Source of the DNA: Hyphomicrobiales bacterium
GTDB lineage: Bacteria; Pseudomonadota; Alphaproteobacteria; Rhizobiales; Rhizobiaceae
Length of the DNA stretch: 64,000 bases
Reading direction: 5' to 3'
Assembly (NCBI GenBank): GCA_900473685.1
Contig: UCNE01000005.1
Coordinates: forward strand, 124,001-188,000
Shown here: piece after piece, positions 28,445-38,362 of the stretch
Position numbering within the stretch: the stretch's first letter is position 1
Layout: each line of letters opens with the position of its first letter
Program-made: the position numbers and the translations under genes
Notes under the pieces: model-generated
Databases searched by the model: none
Told to the model about the DNA's origin: nothing
Seen by the model: only the letters and a program-made list of their open reading frames with translations

Positions 28445-28579
28445 GCCCTCTTCTCCCCAGCGGGGAGAAGTGCCGAGCGTATGCGAGGCGATGAGGGGGC
28501 GGCACGGTAGGTTCGGAGTTTGTGGCTCCCCCTCATCCGGCCCTTCGGGCCACCTTCTCCCCGCTGGGGAGAAGAGGGC
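28445..28579. repeat. RIME-like inverted-repeat element
   Basis: 26-bp terminal inverted repeats (28445-28470 and 28554-28579) flank an 83-bp centre. Each end is itself a hairpin, CTTCTCCCC-AGC-GGGGAGAAG, and the centre includes GGCCCTTCGGGCC. Two large palindromes flanking a short core match the description of Rhizobium intergenic mosaic elements. It lies just downstream of the pccA stop and could act as a terminator or mRNA-processing site. Confidence 0.75.
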
Positions 28580-28593
28580 ATTCGATGCGGCCA

Positions 28594-30597
<2,004 letters not shown>

Positions 30598-31317
30598 GTT
30601 CTTCTCTATCTATTCAATCTTGCTGTTGTTTCCGGGGTCCCCGGTCGGTCCGGGGATGCCAGCTGCCTGTTTTCGCGATAGTTGTTCCTGTCGTTGCCGC
30701 ATTGCGTGGCAAACGTGCGGGCGATGTGGCGGCGGAAGGCTGCGGCATGGTCATCGCTTCGATCATGCCGCCTTCGGCGGCTGCGAGGGGGAAGAAACGC
30801 GTCGCGCCCGGCGAACGCCAAGTTGCTCAGGTCTTGAACGCATACTCATCCCATCCGCGTGCTTCACCGTGAGCGCTCATCCGTCCTCCGCTCTTTCGCG
30901 AAAATAATTGATCTTCGGGATGAAAATCAACACGTCATGACGTTATCGCTGATGGGCGCGGTTCAGGCTATAAGCATATTGTATACTATTTGCCGGCCAT
31001 CGACTTTCGTATCTCGCAGTCAACTTCCGCCTTGATTACGGGCAAACGACCTGGCGGGGGCGTACGCCCGGATATAACGCAAATGCCCCACGGGACGGTG
31101 CATGCCCTCAGCTTTAAGGGGAAAATCCCTTTGAGCCTTCGCTGCGCCGATGTTTCGTGCAGCGAAATCCCGTCGTTTTTGTTTTCGATTTTGTTGCCAA
31201 ATGATTTTTGATATTGTACACAATATTGGCGATCGGGAGGATCGCCGATTGTCGATTTTCTGCTGGAGGGCGGAAGCATCGTTCGATCGTGACGATAGAA
31301 CAACGAGGGAGGGGACT
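30598..31317. other. Intergenic region between pccA and the Aap-like operon
   Basis: 720 bp with no supported gene on either strand. It must contain the divergent promoters of pccA and the amino-acid transporter. Two related AT-rich motifs stand out in this GC-rich background: ATATTGTATAC at 30976-30986 and the palindrome at 31211-31226. A GGGAGG ribosome site precedes the binding-protein ATG at 31318. Confidence 0.6.
31211..31226. promoter_or_regulatory. Candidate GntR-type operator ATATTG-N4-CAATAT
   Basis: Perfect 6-bp arms around TACA, 92 bp before the binding-protein start. A partial copy (ATATTGTATAC) lies at 30976-30986. The TTGTAYAC core is typical of FCD-type GntR operators. No GntR gene is adjacent, so the regulator would act from elsewhere. 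Confidence 0.5.
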
Positions 31318-32334
31318 ATGAAACACGGATTTCTGACAATCTGCGCTGCTACCACAGCGCTTCTGGCAGCCGGCGTGGTGCAGGCAGGAACGCTCGATAC
31401 AGTAAAAGCCCGTGGCAAGCTGGTCTGCGGCGTTTCGCTCGCCACGCCGGGCTTTGCCGCTCCGGACGACAAGGGCCGGATGCAGGGCTTCGACGCCGAT
31501 GTCTGCCGCTCGGTGGCTGCCGCCGTCTTCGGCGATGGCGACAAGATCGAATTCGTGCCGACCAATATCAATACCCGTTTCCAGGCTTTGCAATCCGGCG
31601 AAATCGACATGCTGTCGCGCCAGACGACGCAGACCTTTTCGCGCGAAGCCTCGCTCGGGCTCGATTTCGGCCCGACCGTGTTCTATGACGGCCAGGGCCT
31701 GATGGTCGCCAAGTCGCTCGGCGTTTCCAGCGCCAAGGAACTGACGGACGCGGCCGTCTGCACGCTTCCCGGCACCACCACCGCGCAAAACCTTAGCGAC
31801 TTCTTCCGCACGATCGGCGGCAAGTTCGAGCTGGTGGTGTTCGAAAGCCCGGATGAAAACCGGGCCGCCTTCTTTGCCGGCCGCTGCGAGGCAATCTCGT
31901 CCGATCGCTCCGATCTGGCGTCGATCCGTGCGGTTGCCAACAATCCGGACGATTACATCGTCCTGCCGGAGACGATCTCCAAGGAGCCGCTTGCACCGGC
32001 CGTCCGCCAGAATGATTCCAACTGGCGCGATATCATGTCCTGGTCTGTCTGGCTGCTGATGGCCGCCGAGGAAAAGGGCATCACCCAGGCCAATGTCGAC
32101 GAGATGCTGAAAAGCCAGGATCCGGATATCCAGCGCATGCTCGGCGTGACCGACGAACTGGGCGCCATGCTCGGCCTCGACAACAAGTGGGGCTACAACA
32201 TCATCAAGGCCGTGGGCAATTACGGCGAGATCTTCGAGCGCAATGTCGGTGAGAAAACGCGGCTTGGGCTGACGCGCGGACCGAACGCGCAGTGGAATGC
32301 CGGTGGTCTGGTCTACGCACCGCCGTTCCGTTGA
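31318..32334 (+). CDS. Amino-acid ABC transporter periplasmic binding protein (AapJ-like)
   Basis: A 338-aa polar-amino-acid binding protein with a signal peptide ending at about VVQAG (residue 23) and the SBP_bac_3 fold (GKLVCGVSLATPGF, MQGFDADVCRSVAAAVFG). Length and pattern match AapJ of Rhizobium general L-amino-acid permeases. ATG at 31318 has GGGAGGGGACT upstream; the open frame back to 31150 is non-coding. It is the first gene of an operon with two permeases and an amidohydrolase; since the operon lacks an ATPase, this is a paralogue of the main aapJQMP locus rather than that locus itself. Confidence 0.88.
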   Translation: MKHGFLTICAATTALLAAGVVQAGTLDTVKARGKLVCGVSLATPGFAAPDDKGRMQGFDADVCRSVAAAVFGDGDKIEFVPTNINTRFQALQSGEIDMLSRQTTQTFSREASLGLDFGPTVFYDGQGLMVAKSLGVSSAKELTDAAVCTLPGTTTAQNLSDFFRTIGGKFELVVFESPDENRAAFFAGRCEAISSDRSDLASIRAVANNPDDYIVLPETISKEPLAPAVRQNDSNWRDIMSWSVWLLMAAEEKGITQANVDEMLKSQDPDIQRMLGVTDELGAMLGLDNKWGYNIIKAVGNYGEIFERNVGEKTRLGLTRGPNAQWNAGGLVYAPPFR

Positions 32335-32402
32335 TCTGATCGCCCGCGCATCCCACGGGTGCGCGGGCTTCCTCCCGTTCGGCAAAACAGCGGCGAGTTG
32401 TG

Positions 32403-33551
32403 ATGAACATCCTGAATGATATGCGTTTCCGCGCGCTCTGCTATCAGATCGGCGCGATCGGCCTGGTTGCGGCTGCGGCATGGACGATGTTTGCGACGGC
32501 GAGCGACAATCTCGCAAAGCAAAACATCGCCACCGGTTTCGGCTTCCTGGCGCGGCAGGCCGGTTTCGTCATCAGCGAAACCGCGATTGCCTACCAGCCG
32601 ACCGACAGCATTGCCCGGGCGATCCTGGTTGGTATCGTCAATACGGTCAAGGTCTCGCTGCTTGCGGCGGTGCTTGGAACCATCCTGGGGCTCTTTGTCG
32701 GCGTGGCGCGCATGTCGCGCAATCCGCTTCTGGCGCGCCTGGCACTGGCTTATGTCGAGGTGCTGCGCAACGTCCCGTTGCTGCTCTATCTCTTTCTCTG
32801 GTATTCGCTGATCATCCTGGTGTTTCCGCCGGTCAAGCAGGCGCTCAACATCCTGCCGGGTGTCTATCTTTCCAATAGTGGTCTGGTTCTTCCAGCCGTG
32901 TTCGTCGAAAACGGTGCAGTGCTGCTGGCATTATTCGTTTGCGCCGGCGTTGCGGCTGCGATCTTGATCCAGCGCATCGGCCAGCAACGGCGGATCGCGA
33001 CCGGAAAATCCAACCATGGCATGGCCATTGCGGGACTGGCGCTGCTGTTGCCGCCGCTGCTTCTGTGGCTGCTGGGCCTTGTTTCCTTTGGCTGGGATAT
33101 TCCGCAGGCCGGCAGGTTCCGGCTGACCGGCGGTCTCCATGTGCGGCCGGAATTCGTCGCCCTGTTGTTCGGCCTGCTTCTCAGCGTGTCCGCCAGCGTG
33201 GCCGAAATCGTCCGCGCCGGTATCCAGGCGATCGGGCCGGGACAGTGGGAGGCCGCTGCCGCTCTTGGGCTGCATCGCTCGCGGGTGATGCGGCTGGTGG
33301 TGCTGCCGCAGGCGCTGCGCCTGATCATCCCGCCGCTGACCAACACATACCTCACCGTTTTCAAGAACAGCTCGCTGGCGATCGCCATCGGCTATCCCGA
33401 TCTGGTGATGGTGTCGAATACGGTGATGAACCAGACGGGTCAGGCGATCGAGACGATCGCCATCTTTATGGGTGTCTATCTCAGCCTGTCGATCGCCATT
33501 TCGCTGGCGATGAACTGGTATAACGCGCGTGTCGCGCTGAAGGTGCGCTGA
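32403..33551 (+). CDS. Amino-acid ABC transporter permease (AapQ-like)
   Basis: A 382-aa inner-membrane permease. The large extracellular insert between the first membrane segments and the HisM-like core is typical of AapQ. The transport motif EAAAALGLHRSRVMRLVVLPQAL (EAA loop) lies near the C terminus. A GTG directly before the ATG (32400) could also start it. Its stop overlaps the next start by 1 nt (TGATG). Confidence 0.88.
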   Translation: MNILNDMRFRALCYQIGAIGLVAAAAWTMFATASDNLAKQNIATGFGFLARQAGFVISETAIAYQPTDSIARAILVGIVNTVKVSLLAAVLGTILGLFVGVARMSRNPLLARLALAYVEVLRNVPLLLYLFLWYSLIILVFPPVKQALNILPGVYLSNSGLVLPAVFVENGAVLLALFVCAGVAAAILIQRIGQQRRIATGKSNHGMAIAGLALLLPPLLLWLLGLVSFGWDIPQAGRFRLTGGLHVRPEFVALLFGLLLSVSASVAEIVRAGIQAIGPGQWEAAAALGLHRSRVMRLVVLPQALRLIIPPLTNTYLTVFKNSSLAIAIGYPDLVMVSNTVMNQTGQAIETIAIFMGVYLSLSIAISLAMNWYNARVALKVR

Positions 33552-34645
33552 TGGCTGAAACCCAGGCTCTGTCCTTGCCGCTTGGCGCGGCCAAACCGCC
33601 AGCGCGCCGTTCCGGGTGGTTCAAGGCCTATTTCGGTACGCCGCTGAACTCGATGATCAGTCTTGCCTCGATGGCTGCGATCTTCTTCCTGGGCAAGCTG
33701 GCGTTTGGCTGGCTCGTGGTCAACGCCGTCTTTTCAGGCGATGCCGCAACCTGCAAGGCCAGCAGCGGCGCGTGCTGGCCGTTTCTCGCCGAAAAGCTCC
33801 GCTATATGATCTTCGGTTTCTATCCGTTCGAGGAGCAATGGCGGCCGCTTCTGGCGCTGACGCTGTTTCTGGCGAGCTGCCTGATCTCGATGATGCCCCG
33901 TTTCTGGAGCCGGGCCTTGTTGTATGCGTGGCTGCTCGTGGTTCTGCCTATTCTCTATGTCCTGATGGCGGGTGGGGCTTTCGGTCTTTCGCCGGTCCCG
34001 ACATCGAGCTGGGGCGGCTTGCCGCTATCCTTCATGCTCTCCTTCATCGGGCTGGTCTGCGCCTTGCCGCTCGGCATCGGGCTTGCGCTTGCGCGCGCCT
34101 CCAGCCTGCCGGCGATCCGTGTTCTTGCGGTCGGCTTTATCGAGATCGTCCGTGGCGTTCCCCTGATCAGTATCCTGTTCATGGCGACGGTGATGCTGCC
34201 GCTGTTCATGCCGGAGGGTGTGACCATCGACAAGCTTTTGCGGGCGCAGGTGGCGATCATCATCTTTGCCGCCGCCTATATCGCTGAAATTGTCCGTGGC
34301 GGCCTGCAGGATGTTCCGGAAGGCCAGTTCGAGGCAGGCCAGTCTCTCGGGCTGTCCTATTGGCAGGTGATGCGAAAGATCGTGCTGCCGCAGGCGTTGA
34401 AGAAAGTCATTCCCCCGATGGTCGGGCTGTTCATCGGCTTTTTCCAGGATACGACGCTGGTCACCATCGTCGGCCTGCTCGATTTTCTCGATACCGTACG
34501 CTCGGCGCTCAGGGATCCCGAATGGCAGGGCATCGCCGTTCTCGAAGGCTATGTCTTTGCCGCTGCCGTCTATTTCACCTTCAGCGCCCTGATGGGGCTC
34601 TACAGCCGCTTCCTCGAACAGCATTTCAGGGTCACCCATGGCTAA
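33551..34645 (+). CDS. Amino-acid ABC transporter permease (AapM-like)
   Basis: A 364-aa permease forming a heterodimer with the AapQ-like subunit. It has an N-terminal pair of membrane segments, a cysteine-containing periplasmic loop (CKASSGACW) and the EAA loop EAGQSLGLSYWQVMRKIVLPQAL near residue 265. It overlaps both neighbours: 1 nt upstream and 8 nt downstream. No AapP-type ATPase follows. Confidence 0.88.
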   Translation: MAETQALSLPLGAAKPPARRSGWFKAYFGTPLNSMISLASMAAIFFLGKLAFGWLVVNAVFSGDAATCKASSGACWPFLAEKLRYMIFGFYPFEEQWRPLLALTLFLASCLISMMPRFWSRALLYAWLLVVLPILYVLMAGGAFGLSPVPTSSWGGLPLSFMLSFIGLVCALPLGIGLALARASSLPAIRVLAVGFIEIVRGVPLISILFMATVMLPLFMPEGVTIDKLLRAQVAIIIFAAAYIAEIVRGGLQDVPEGQFEAGQSLGLSYWQVMRKIVLPQALKKVIPPMVGLFIGFFQDTTLVTIVGLLDFLDTVRSALRDPEWQGIAVLEGYVFAAAVYFTFSALMGLYSRFLEQHFRVTHG

Positions 34646-36077
34646 CGATATTCATGTCATTCGCAACGTCACCACCATCGTCGGCTATGACGAAAATCGG
34701 CAGGGCCATGGGTATCTGTCTGATGGCGACGTAGCGTTTGACGCCAGTGGCTTCATCCATGTGGGCGGCCGCTACGACGGTGCGTTCACGCAGGAAATAT
34801 CCGGCAAGGACAGGATGCTGCTGCCCGGCTTCGTCAACGTGCACTGCCATTCCGGCGAAGAGCCGATCTCCAAGGGCCTGTTCGAAGACGAGGGCACCGC
34901 AGCGCTCTGGGGCAATGCGCTCTATGAATATTCCAACCTGATCGAGATCAGCGACAGCGCGGTGGAGGCCTCGCTGACGGTGATGTTGGGGGATTTGATG
35001 CGCAGCGGCGTCACCACCCTTGTCGATATTGCCGGTTCGCATGACAGCTGGTTGCCGACCTTGGCAAAGAGTGGTGCCCGCGCCTATGCCGCGCCCGGCT
35101 TTCGGGAAGCCGCATGGCATGTGGAAGATAGCCGCCGGCTCGATCTCTCCTGGGACAAGGGCAGGGGACGCGAGGCTTTTGCCCGGGCGCTGGAGGTGGT
35201 CGACACAGCCCGCGCGCATCCATCCGGCAGGCTGGGCGGCATCCTGTCTCCCTCGCAGGTCGAGACATGTTCTGCAGACCTGTTGCAGGCGGCGGCAGAG
35301 GCTGCCCGCAGCCGGAATGTTCCCATCACCGTGCATGCGGCCCAGACGATGGCCGAGCACGAGGAACTGATGCGCCGGACCGGCTTGACGGCGGTCCAGT
35401 ATCTTAACGAGCTGGGCGTGCTTGGCGAAGACCTGATCATCGGCCATTGCATCTTTGTCGACAGCCACTCGTGGACACGGCAGCGGACCGATATCGACCT
35501 TGACCTGCTCGCCGAGCGCCGCGCCACGGTCGCCCACTGCCCGGTCACCTTTTCGCGCAGCGGGATGGTGTTACAATCGCTCGGGCGCTATCGCCGCCGC
35601 GGCGTCAATGTGGCGCTTGGAACCGACAGTTATCCGTTCAACATGCTGGAAGAGATGCGTCAGGCGATGATCTGCGCGCGGGTTGCCGGGCGCTCGGTTT
35701 TCGATGTCGGGACCGCCGATGTATTCGAGGCGGCAACGCTCGCCGGAGCGCGCGCGCTCGGCCGCAGCGATATCGGCCGGATAGCGCAGGGTGCAAAGGC
35801 CGATTTCAGCATTATCGATCTCAAGCACGCAGCCATGCAGCCGGTCTATGATCCGTTGCGCAATCTTTTGCATTGCGCCGCCGAGCGCGCGATCGAGGCT
35901 GTCTATGTGGATGGTCGTGAGGTGGTGAAGGGAGGCAGGCCGGTTCATCTTGATTATGACGGCGCCCTGGCCGAGCTGCAGGAAGCGCAGGATTTCGCCG
36001 TCAGGCACCTGCAGGCCAATGATCCGGCCGGGCGGGCGAGCAATGTGCTGGCAAGGCGGTCTCTACCGCCGATGTGA
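34638..36077 (+). CDS. Amidohydrolase-superfamily deaminase/hydrolase (ATZ/TRZ type)
   Basis: A 479-aa cytoplasmic metal-dependent hydrolase. Motifs: GFVNVHCHSGE (HxH metal ligands, about residues 70-73), VHAAQT (third His), GHCIF (fourth His) and LGTDSYP (catalytic Asp). It belongs with guanine deaminase, TrzN/AtzA and 5-methylthioadenosine deaminase. The start overlaps the AapM-like stop by 8 nt, so it is coupled to import and probably attacks the imported compound, for example by deamination of an amidine or N-heterocycle. The substrate is unknown. Confidence 0.85.
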   Translation: MANDIHVIRNVTTIVGYDENRQGHGYLSDGDVAFDASGFIHVGGRYDGAFTQEISGKDRMLLPGFVNVHCHSGEEPISKGLFEDEGTAALWGNALYEYSNLIEISDSAVEASLTVMLGDLMRSGVTTLVDIAGSHDSWLPTLAKSGARAYAAPGFREAAWHVEDSRRLDLSWDKGRGREAFARALEVVDTARAHPSGRLGGILSPSQVETCSADLLQAAAEAARSRNVPITVHAAQTMAEHEELMRRTGLTAVQYLNELGVLGEDLIIGHCIFVDSHSWTRQRTDIDLDLLAERRATVAHCPVTFSRSGMVLQSLGRYRRRGVNVALGTDSYPFNMLEEMRQAMICARVAGRSVFDVGTADVFEAATLAGARALGRSDIGRIAQGAKADFSIIDLKHAAMQPVYDPLRNLLHCAAERAIEAVYVDGREVVKGGRPVHLDYDGALAELQEAQDFAVRHLQANDPAGRASNVLARRSLPPM

Positions 36078-36112
36078 GAACGCCAGCGAAGCCGGCCGAA
36101 AAACCGGTTGCC

Positions 36113-36280
36113 TTATTGGTCGAGCAGGTTTTCACGCCAGGACATCTCGTCGATACGATCCTGCCGGGTGGGGTTCATCTTGGCGTTGAACCGCCGTTGA
36201 CTGAGAATGCCGTAGGCGATGGCGGCACCGAAGACGGTGAGCGCAGCCACCAGTGCGATAATCCACGTTACGCTGGCCAT
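36113..36280 (-). CDS. Small single-pass membrane protein, unknown function
   Basis: 55 residues: a hydrophobic helix at about 5-26 (TWIIALVAALTVFGAAIAYGIL), then a basic/polar tail with RRFNAK and a C-terminal SWRENLLDQ. ATG at 36280 follows a GGAGGAGA ribosome site; the frame continues to GTG 36301 but that lacks a site. It is the last of four tiny same-strand genes (36879 to 36113) and is convergent with the amidohydrolase. I do not recognise a family; the shape (short N terminus, one helix, charged tail) resembles small accessory subunits of membrane complexes. Confidence 0.7.
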   Translation of the reverse strand: MASVTWIIALVAALTVFGAAIAYGILSQRRFNAKMNPTRQDRIDEMSWRENLLDQ

Positions 36281-36345
36281 GTTCTCTCCTCCGGAAAGCA
36301 CAACGCGGCAGCCGAGCTCAAAGTTCCAGAAGGCCGGAATGCGCT

Positions 36346-36495
36346 TCAGCCGTAAGGGTGCATTTCGCCGGTGACTGTGGCGGGAGGTTCGGCAGCGCTG
36401 GTCGCAACGGGCCGGTAGAATGCATTGTGGATGAGGAGCAGCGCTGTCAAAAAGAACGCAGTGATCATCAAAAGCAAGACGTCACGGGCCGTCAT
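36346..36495 (-). CDS. Small membrane protein, unknown function
   Basis: 49 residues, read by hand on the minus strand. N-terminal MTARD is followed by a hydrophobic helix at about 6-26 (VLLLMITAFFLTALLLI), then a proline/alanine-rich periplasmic-looking tail (SAAEPPATVTGEMHPYG). The ATG overlaps the stop of the preceding tiny gene (ATGA), which strongly supports translation of both by coupling. No family recognised. Confidence 0.65.
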   Translation of the reverse strand: MTARDVLLLMITAFFLTALLLIHNAFYRPVATSAAEPPATVTGEMHPYG

Positions 36496-36632
36496 CGCCG
36501 TTCACCCGCTTTGCCGGTGGCAAACGTTGCCGGGACCAGCGGATCCTCCCATCCTAAATTATCTTGATCAGGGATAAGCGGCACCCAAGTGCCGTGCTTC
36601 AGGTTTGTAAGGCCAAGATGATTGTCGTCCAT
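36492..36632 (-). CDS. Small soluble protein, unknown function
   Basis: 46 residues, no membrane segment: begins MDDNHLGLTNLKHGTW and contains LIPDQDNLGWEDP. AGAGGAGAA lies 6-8 nt before the ATG at 36632. Its stop overlaps the start of the next tiny membrane protein. The composition (Trp, Asp, Pro, His) looks like a real conserved peptide rather than chance. No function can be assigned. Confidence 0.65.
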   Translation of the reverse strand: MDDNHLGLTNLKHGTWVPLIPDQDNLGWEDPLVPATFATGKAGERR

Positions 36633-36732
36633 CGCAATTCTCCTCTACCGCGAGAACACGATGGACCGGCAAAAGTTCCCTGCTGTTCGACGTTGCGAAA
36701 GCCGATGACAGTCAGGGCGGTTACCCAGTGAA

Positions 36733-36879
36733 TTATTTTGGTATCGACGAGGTGATTTCGCCAGACACGCCGTCATTTGTGGGTGGCGTGCCATAATGGG
36801 CCATCGCAAAATTCAGCGTGAACATCGCCACGACCGCGAAGGCGATGACAGCGAGCGTAATTCCTTTGTCCGTGTTCAT
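36733..36879 (-). CDS. Small single-pass membrane protein, unknown function
   Basis: 48 residues: MNTDKG, then a hydrophobic helix at about 7-27 (ITLAVIAFAVVAMFTLNFAMA), then a short polar tail (HYGTPPTNDGVSGEITS). A GGGAAA ribosome site is directly upstream. It is the first of the four tiny genes, about 100 nt before the second. No family recognised; the general form recalls CydX/CcoQ-like oxidase microproteins, but no oxidase is encoded nearby. Confidence 0.62.
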   Translation of the reverse strand: MNTDKGITLAVIAFAVVAMFTLNFAMAHYGTPPTNDGVSGEITSSIPK

Positions 36880-37268
36880 TTTCCCAATCCTAATCGCGAG
36901 CAACGACAACGCTTTGAATGCCGGGATTGGGCGATTGTGCGGCGCAGAACTGCTGTTCCACCACTGACGGCCAACATGGTGAACGCCGGGTTAAGACGAG
37001 GCCTCGCCGGAGCGAAAAATGGCCGGTGTCGCCGCTTTGCATCGGCGAATGAATGCGGCTGTTTCTCTCATTTTCCACCATTGTCCAGACGGCCCGATGT
37101 GCACGCTGGCAAGTCGCCTGGCCGTTCTCATGCCATTGCGGCAACGCATGGGCGCGCAGTTTTTCCTGCCGGGCATTCCGCTATCCGCGCTGCTGGAAGA
37201 CTGGAAATCAGGAATTCCAGTCTTCCGGTGGTTTGTTGAAATTATCCCTTGCTGTCTTGAGGAAAGCC
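36880..37268. other. Intergenic region, no supported gene
   Basis: Separates the minus-strand microprotein cluster from the LacI-type regulator. The open frames crossing it overlap one another and have no ribosome sites or domains. It should contain the promoter for the microprotein genes and part of that for the LacI gene. Confidence 0.5.
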
Positions 37269-37284
37269 GTGGTAACGTTCCCAC
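37269..37284. promoter_or_regulatory. LacI-type operator upstream of the regulator gene
   Basis: GTGGTAACGTTCCCAC is an imperfect palindrome around a central CG, the usual form of LacI/GalR operators. It lies 29 nt before the LacI-family gene start, and its ACGTTCCCA half recurs as a perfect palindrome at 38401-38414. Autoregulation is likely. Confidence 0.7.
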
Positions 37285-37312
37285 GAAATCATGCTGAGGA
37301 GGGCGTGTTTCG

Positions 37313-38359
37313 ATGCGGAGACGGCGTCCGACCATTATTGATGTTGCGCAGAAGGCGGGTGTGTCGAAGAGCACGGCCGGACGCGCGTTGTCCGGCGCCT
37401 CCAATGTGACGGACGAGGCGCGCGAGCGCGTGCTGGAGGCCGCAAGAGCCGTCGGTTACGAGCGCAACGATCTTGCCGTCGGCATGCGGTCCGGGCGGAC
37501 CGGATTGCTGGGCCTCGTCATTCCGGACATCACCAACCCCTTCTGGGCCGAAGTGGCCCGTGGCGCGCAGGATCGCGCCGCCGAAAACGGTATGTCGCTG
37601 CTGGTGTTTTCGTCCGATTGGGACCATGGCCGCGAGGCGAGCCATCTTCGGGCGCTCAGGCAAGCGCGGGTCGATGGTGCGATCATCAATCCGGTGGCCG
37701 ATAATTTTGACGATCTCGACCGGTTCGGGCTTCCTTTCGTGCTGATCGGCTCCAGTGCCGAACGTTTCCCGGCCACGTCGAGCGTCGGTTCCGATATCGC
37801 CCAGGCGGTGCGAATCGGCATGGATCACCTCGTCTCCAAGGGGCATCCTGCTCCGGCGCTGATCCTTGGACCCAAGTCGCGTATTGCGCGGGCACGCTTC
37901 CTGCGGACCTTCCACGAGCATTGCGTCGAGCGCGATATCGATCCGGCTGCCCTGCCGATGGAAGATGGAGAATATACCGTCGAAGGTGGCCATGCCGCGA
38001 TGAAGCGCCTGCTGGAACGGCAGCGCGCCGGGCACTTGGCGGTGTTTGCAGCCAACGACCTGATGGCGCTCGGTGCCATGGTGGCCGTGCGCGAGGCGGG
38101 ACTGCGATGCCCGGAGGATGTGTCGATCCTCGGATTCGACGGTGTACCCGCCGGTGCATTTTCATGGCCGGGGCTGACGACTGTCGCCAAGCCGGGGCGC
38201 GAGATCGGCATGCGGGCGGTCGATTGCCTGTTTGACGAAATTGCTGGCCGTCCCGAACATGGCCGGGTGTTCATGCCGTGCCGGTTGATCGAGCGCGGCT
38301 CGCTGGCCGACCTTTCATTAAGCCAGCCCATGCGGACAGCCTGGGCCGGGAGGGGATAA
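37313..38359 (+). CDS. LacI-family transcriptional regulator
   Basis: A 348-aa regulator: N-terminal HTH and hinge helix (TIIDVAQKAGVSKSTAGRALSG, about residues 7-28) and a periplasmic-binding-protein-like effector domain. GAGGAGGG lies upstream of the ATG. The permease gene follows after 3 nt, so regulator and transport/enzyme genes probably form one long transcription unit. Matching CG-centred palindromes at 37269-37284 and 38401-38414 are the likely binding sites. Confidence 0.92.
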   Translation: MRRRRPTIIDVAQKAGVSKSTAGRALSGASNVTDEARERVLEAARAVGYERNDLAVGMRSGRTGLLGLVIPDITNPFWAEVARGAQDRAAENGMSLLVFSSDWDHGREASHLRALRQARVDGAIINPVADNFDDLDRFGLPFVLIGSSAERFPATSSVGSDIAQAVRIGMDHLVSKGHPAPALILGPKSRIARARFLRTFHEHCVERDIDPAALPMEDGEYTVEGGHAAMKRLLERQRAGHLAVFAANDLMALGAMVAVREAGLRCPEDVSILGFDGVPAGAFSWPGLTTVAKPGREIGMRAVDCLFDEIAGRPEHGRVFMPCRLIERGSLADLSLSQPMRTAWAGRG

Positions 38360-38362
38360 TTC

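Noticed and set aside
36796..37239. 147-codon plus-strand frame over the microprotein region
   Set aside because: Arg-rich, antisense to a better-supported micro-gene and without a ribosome site.
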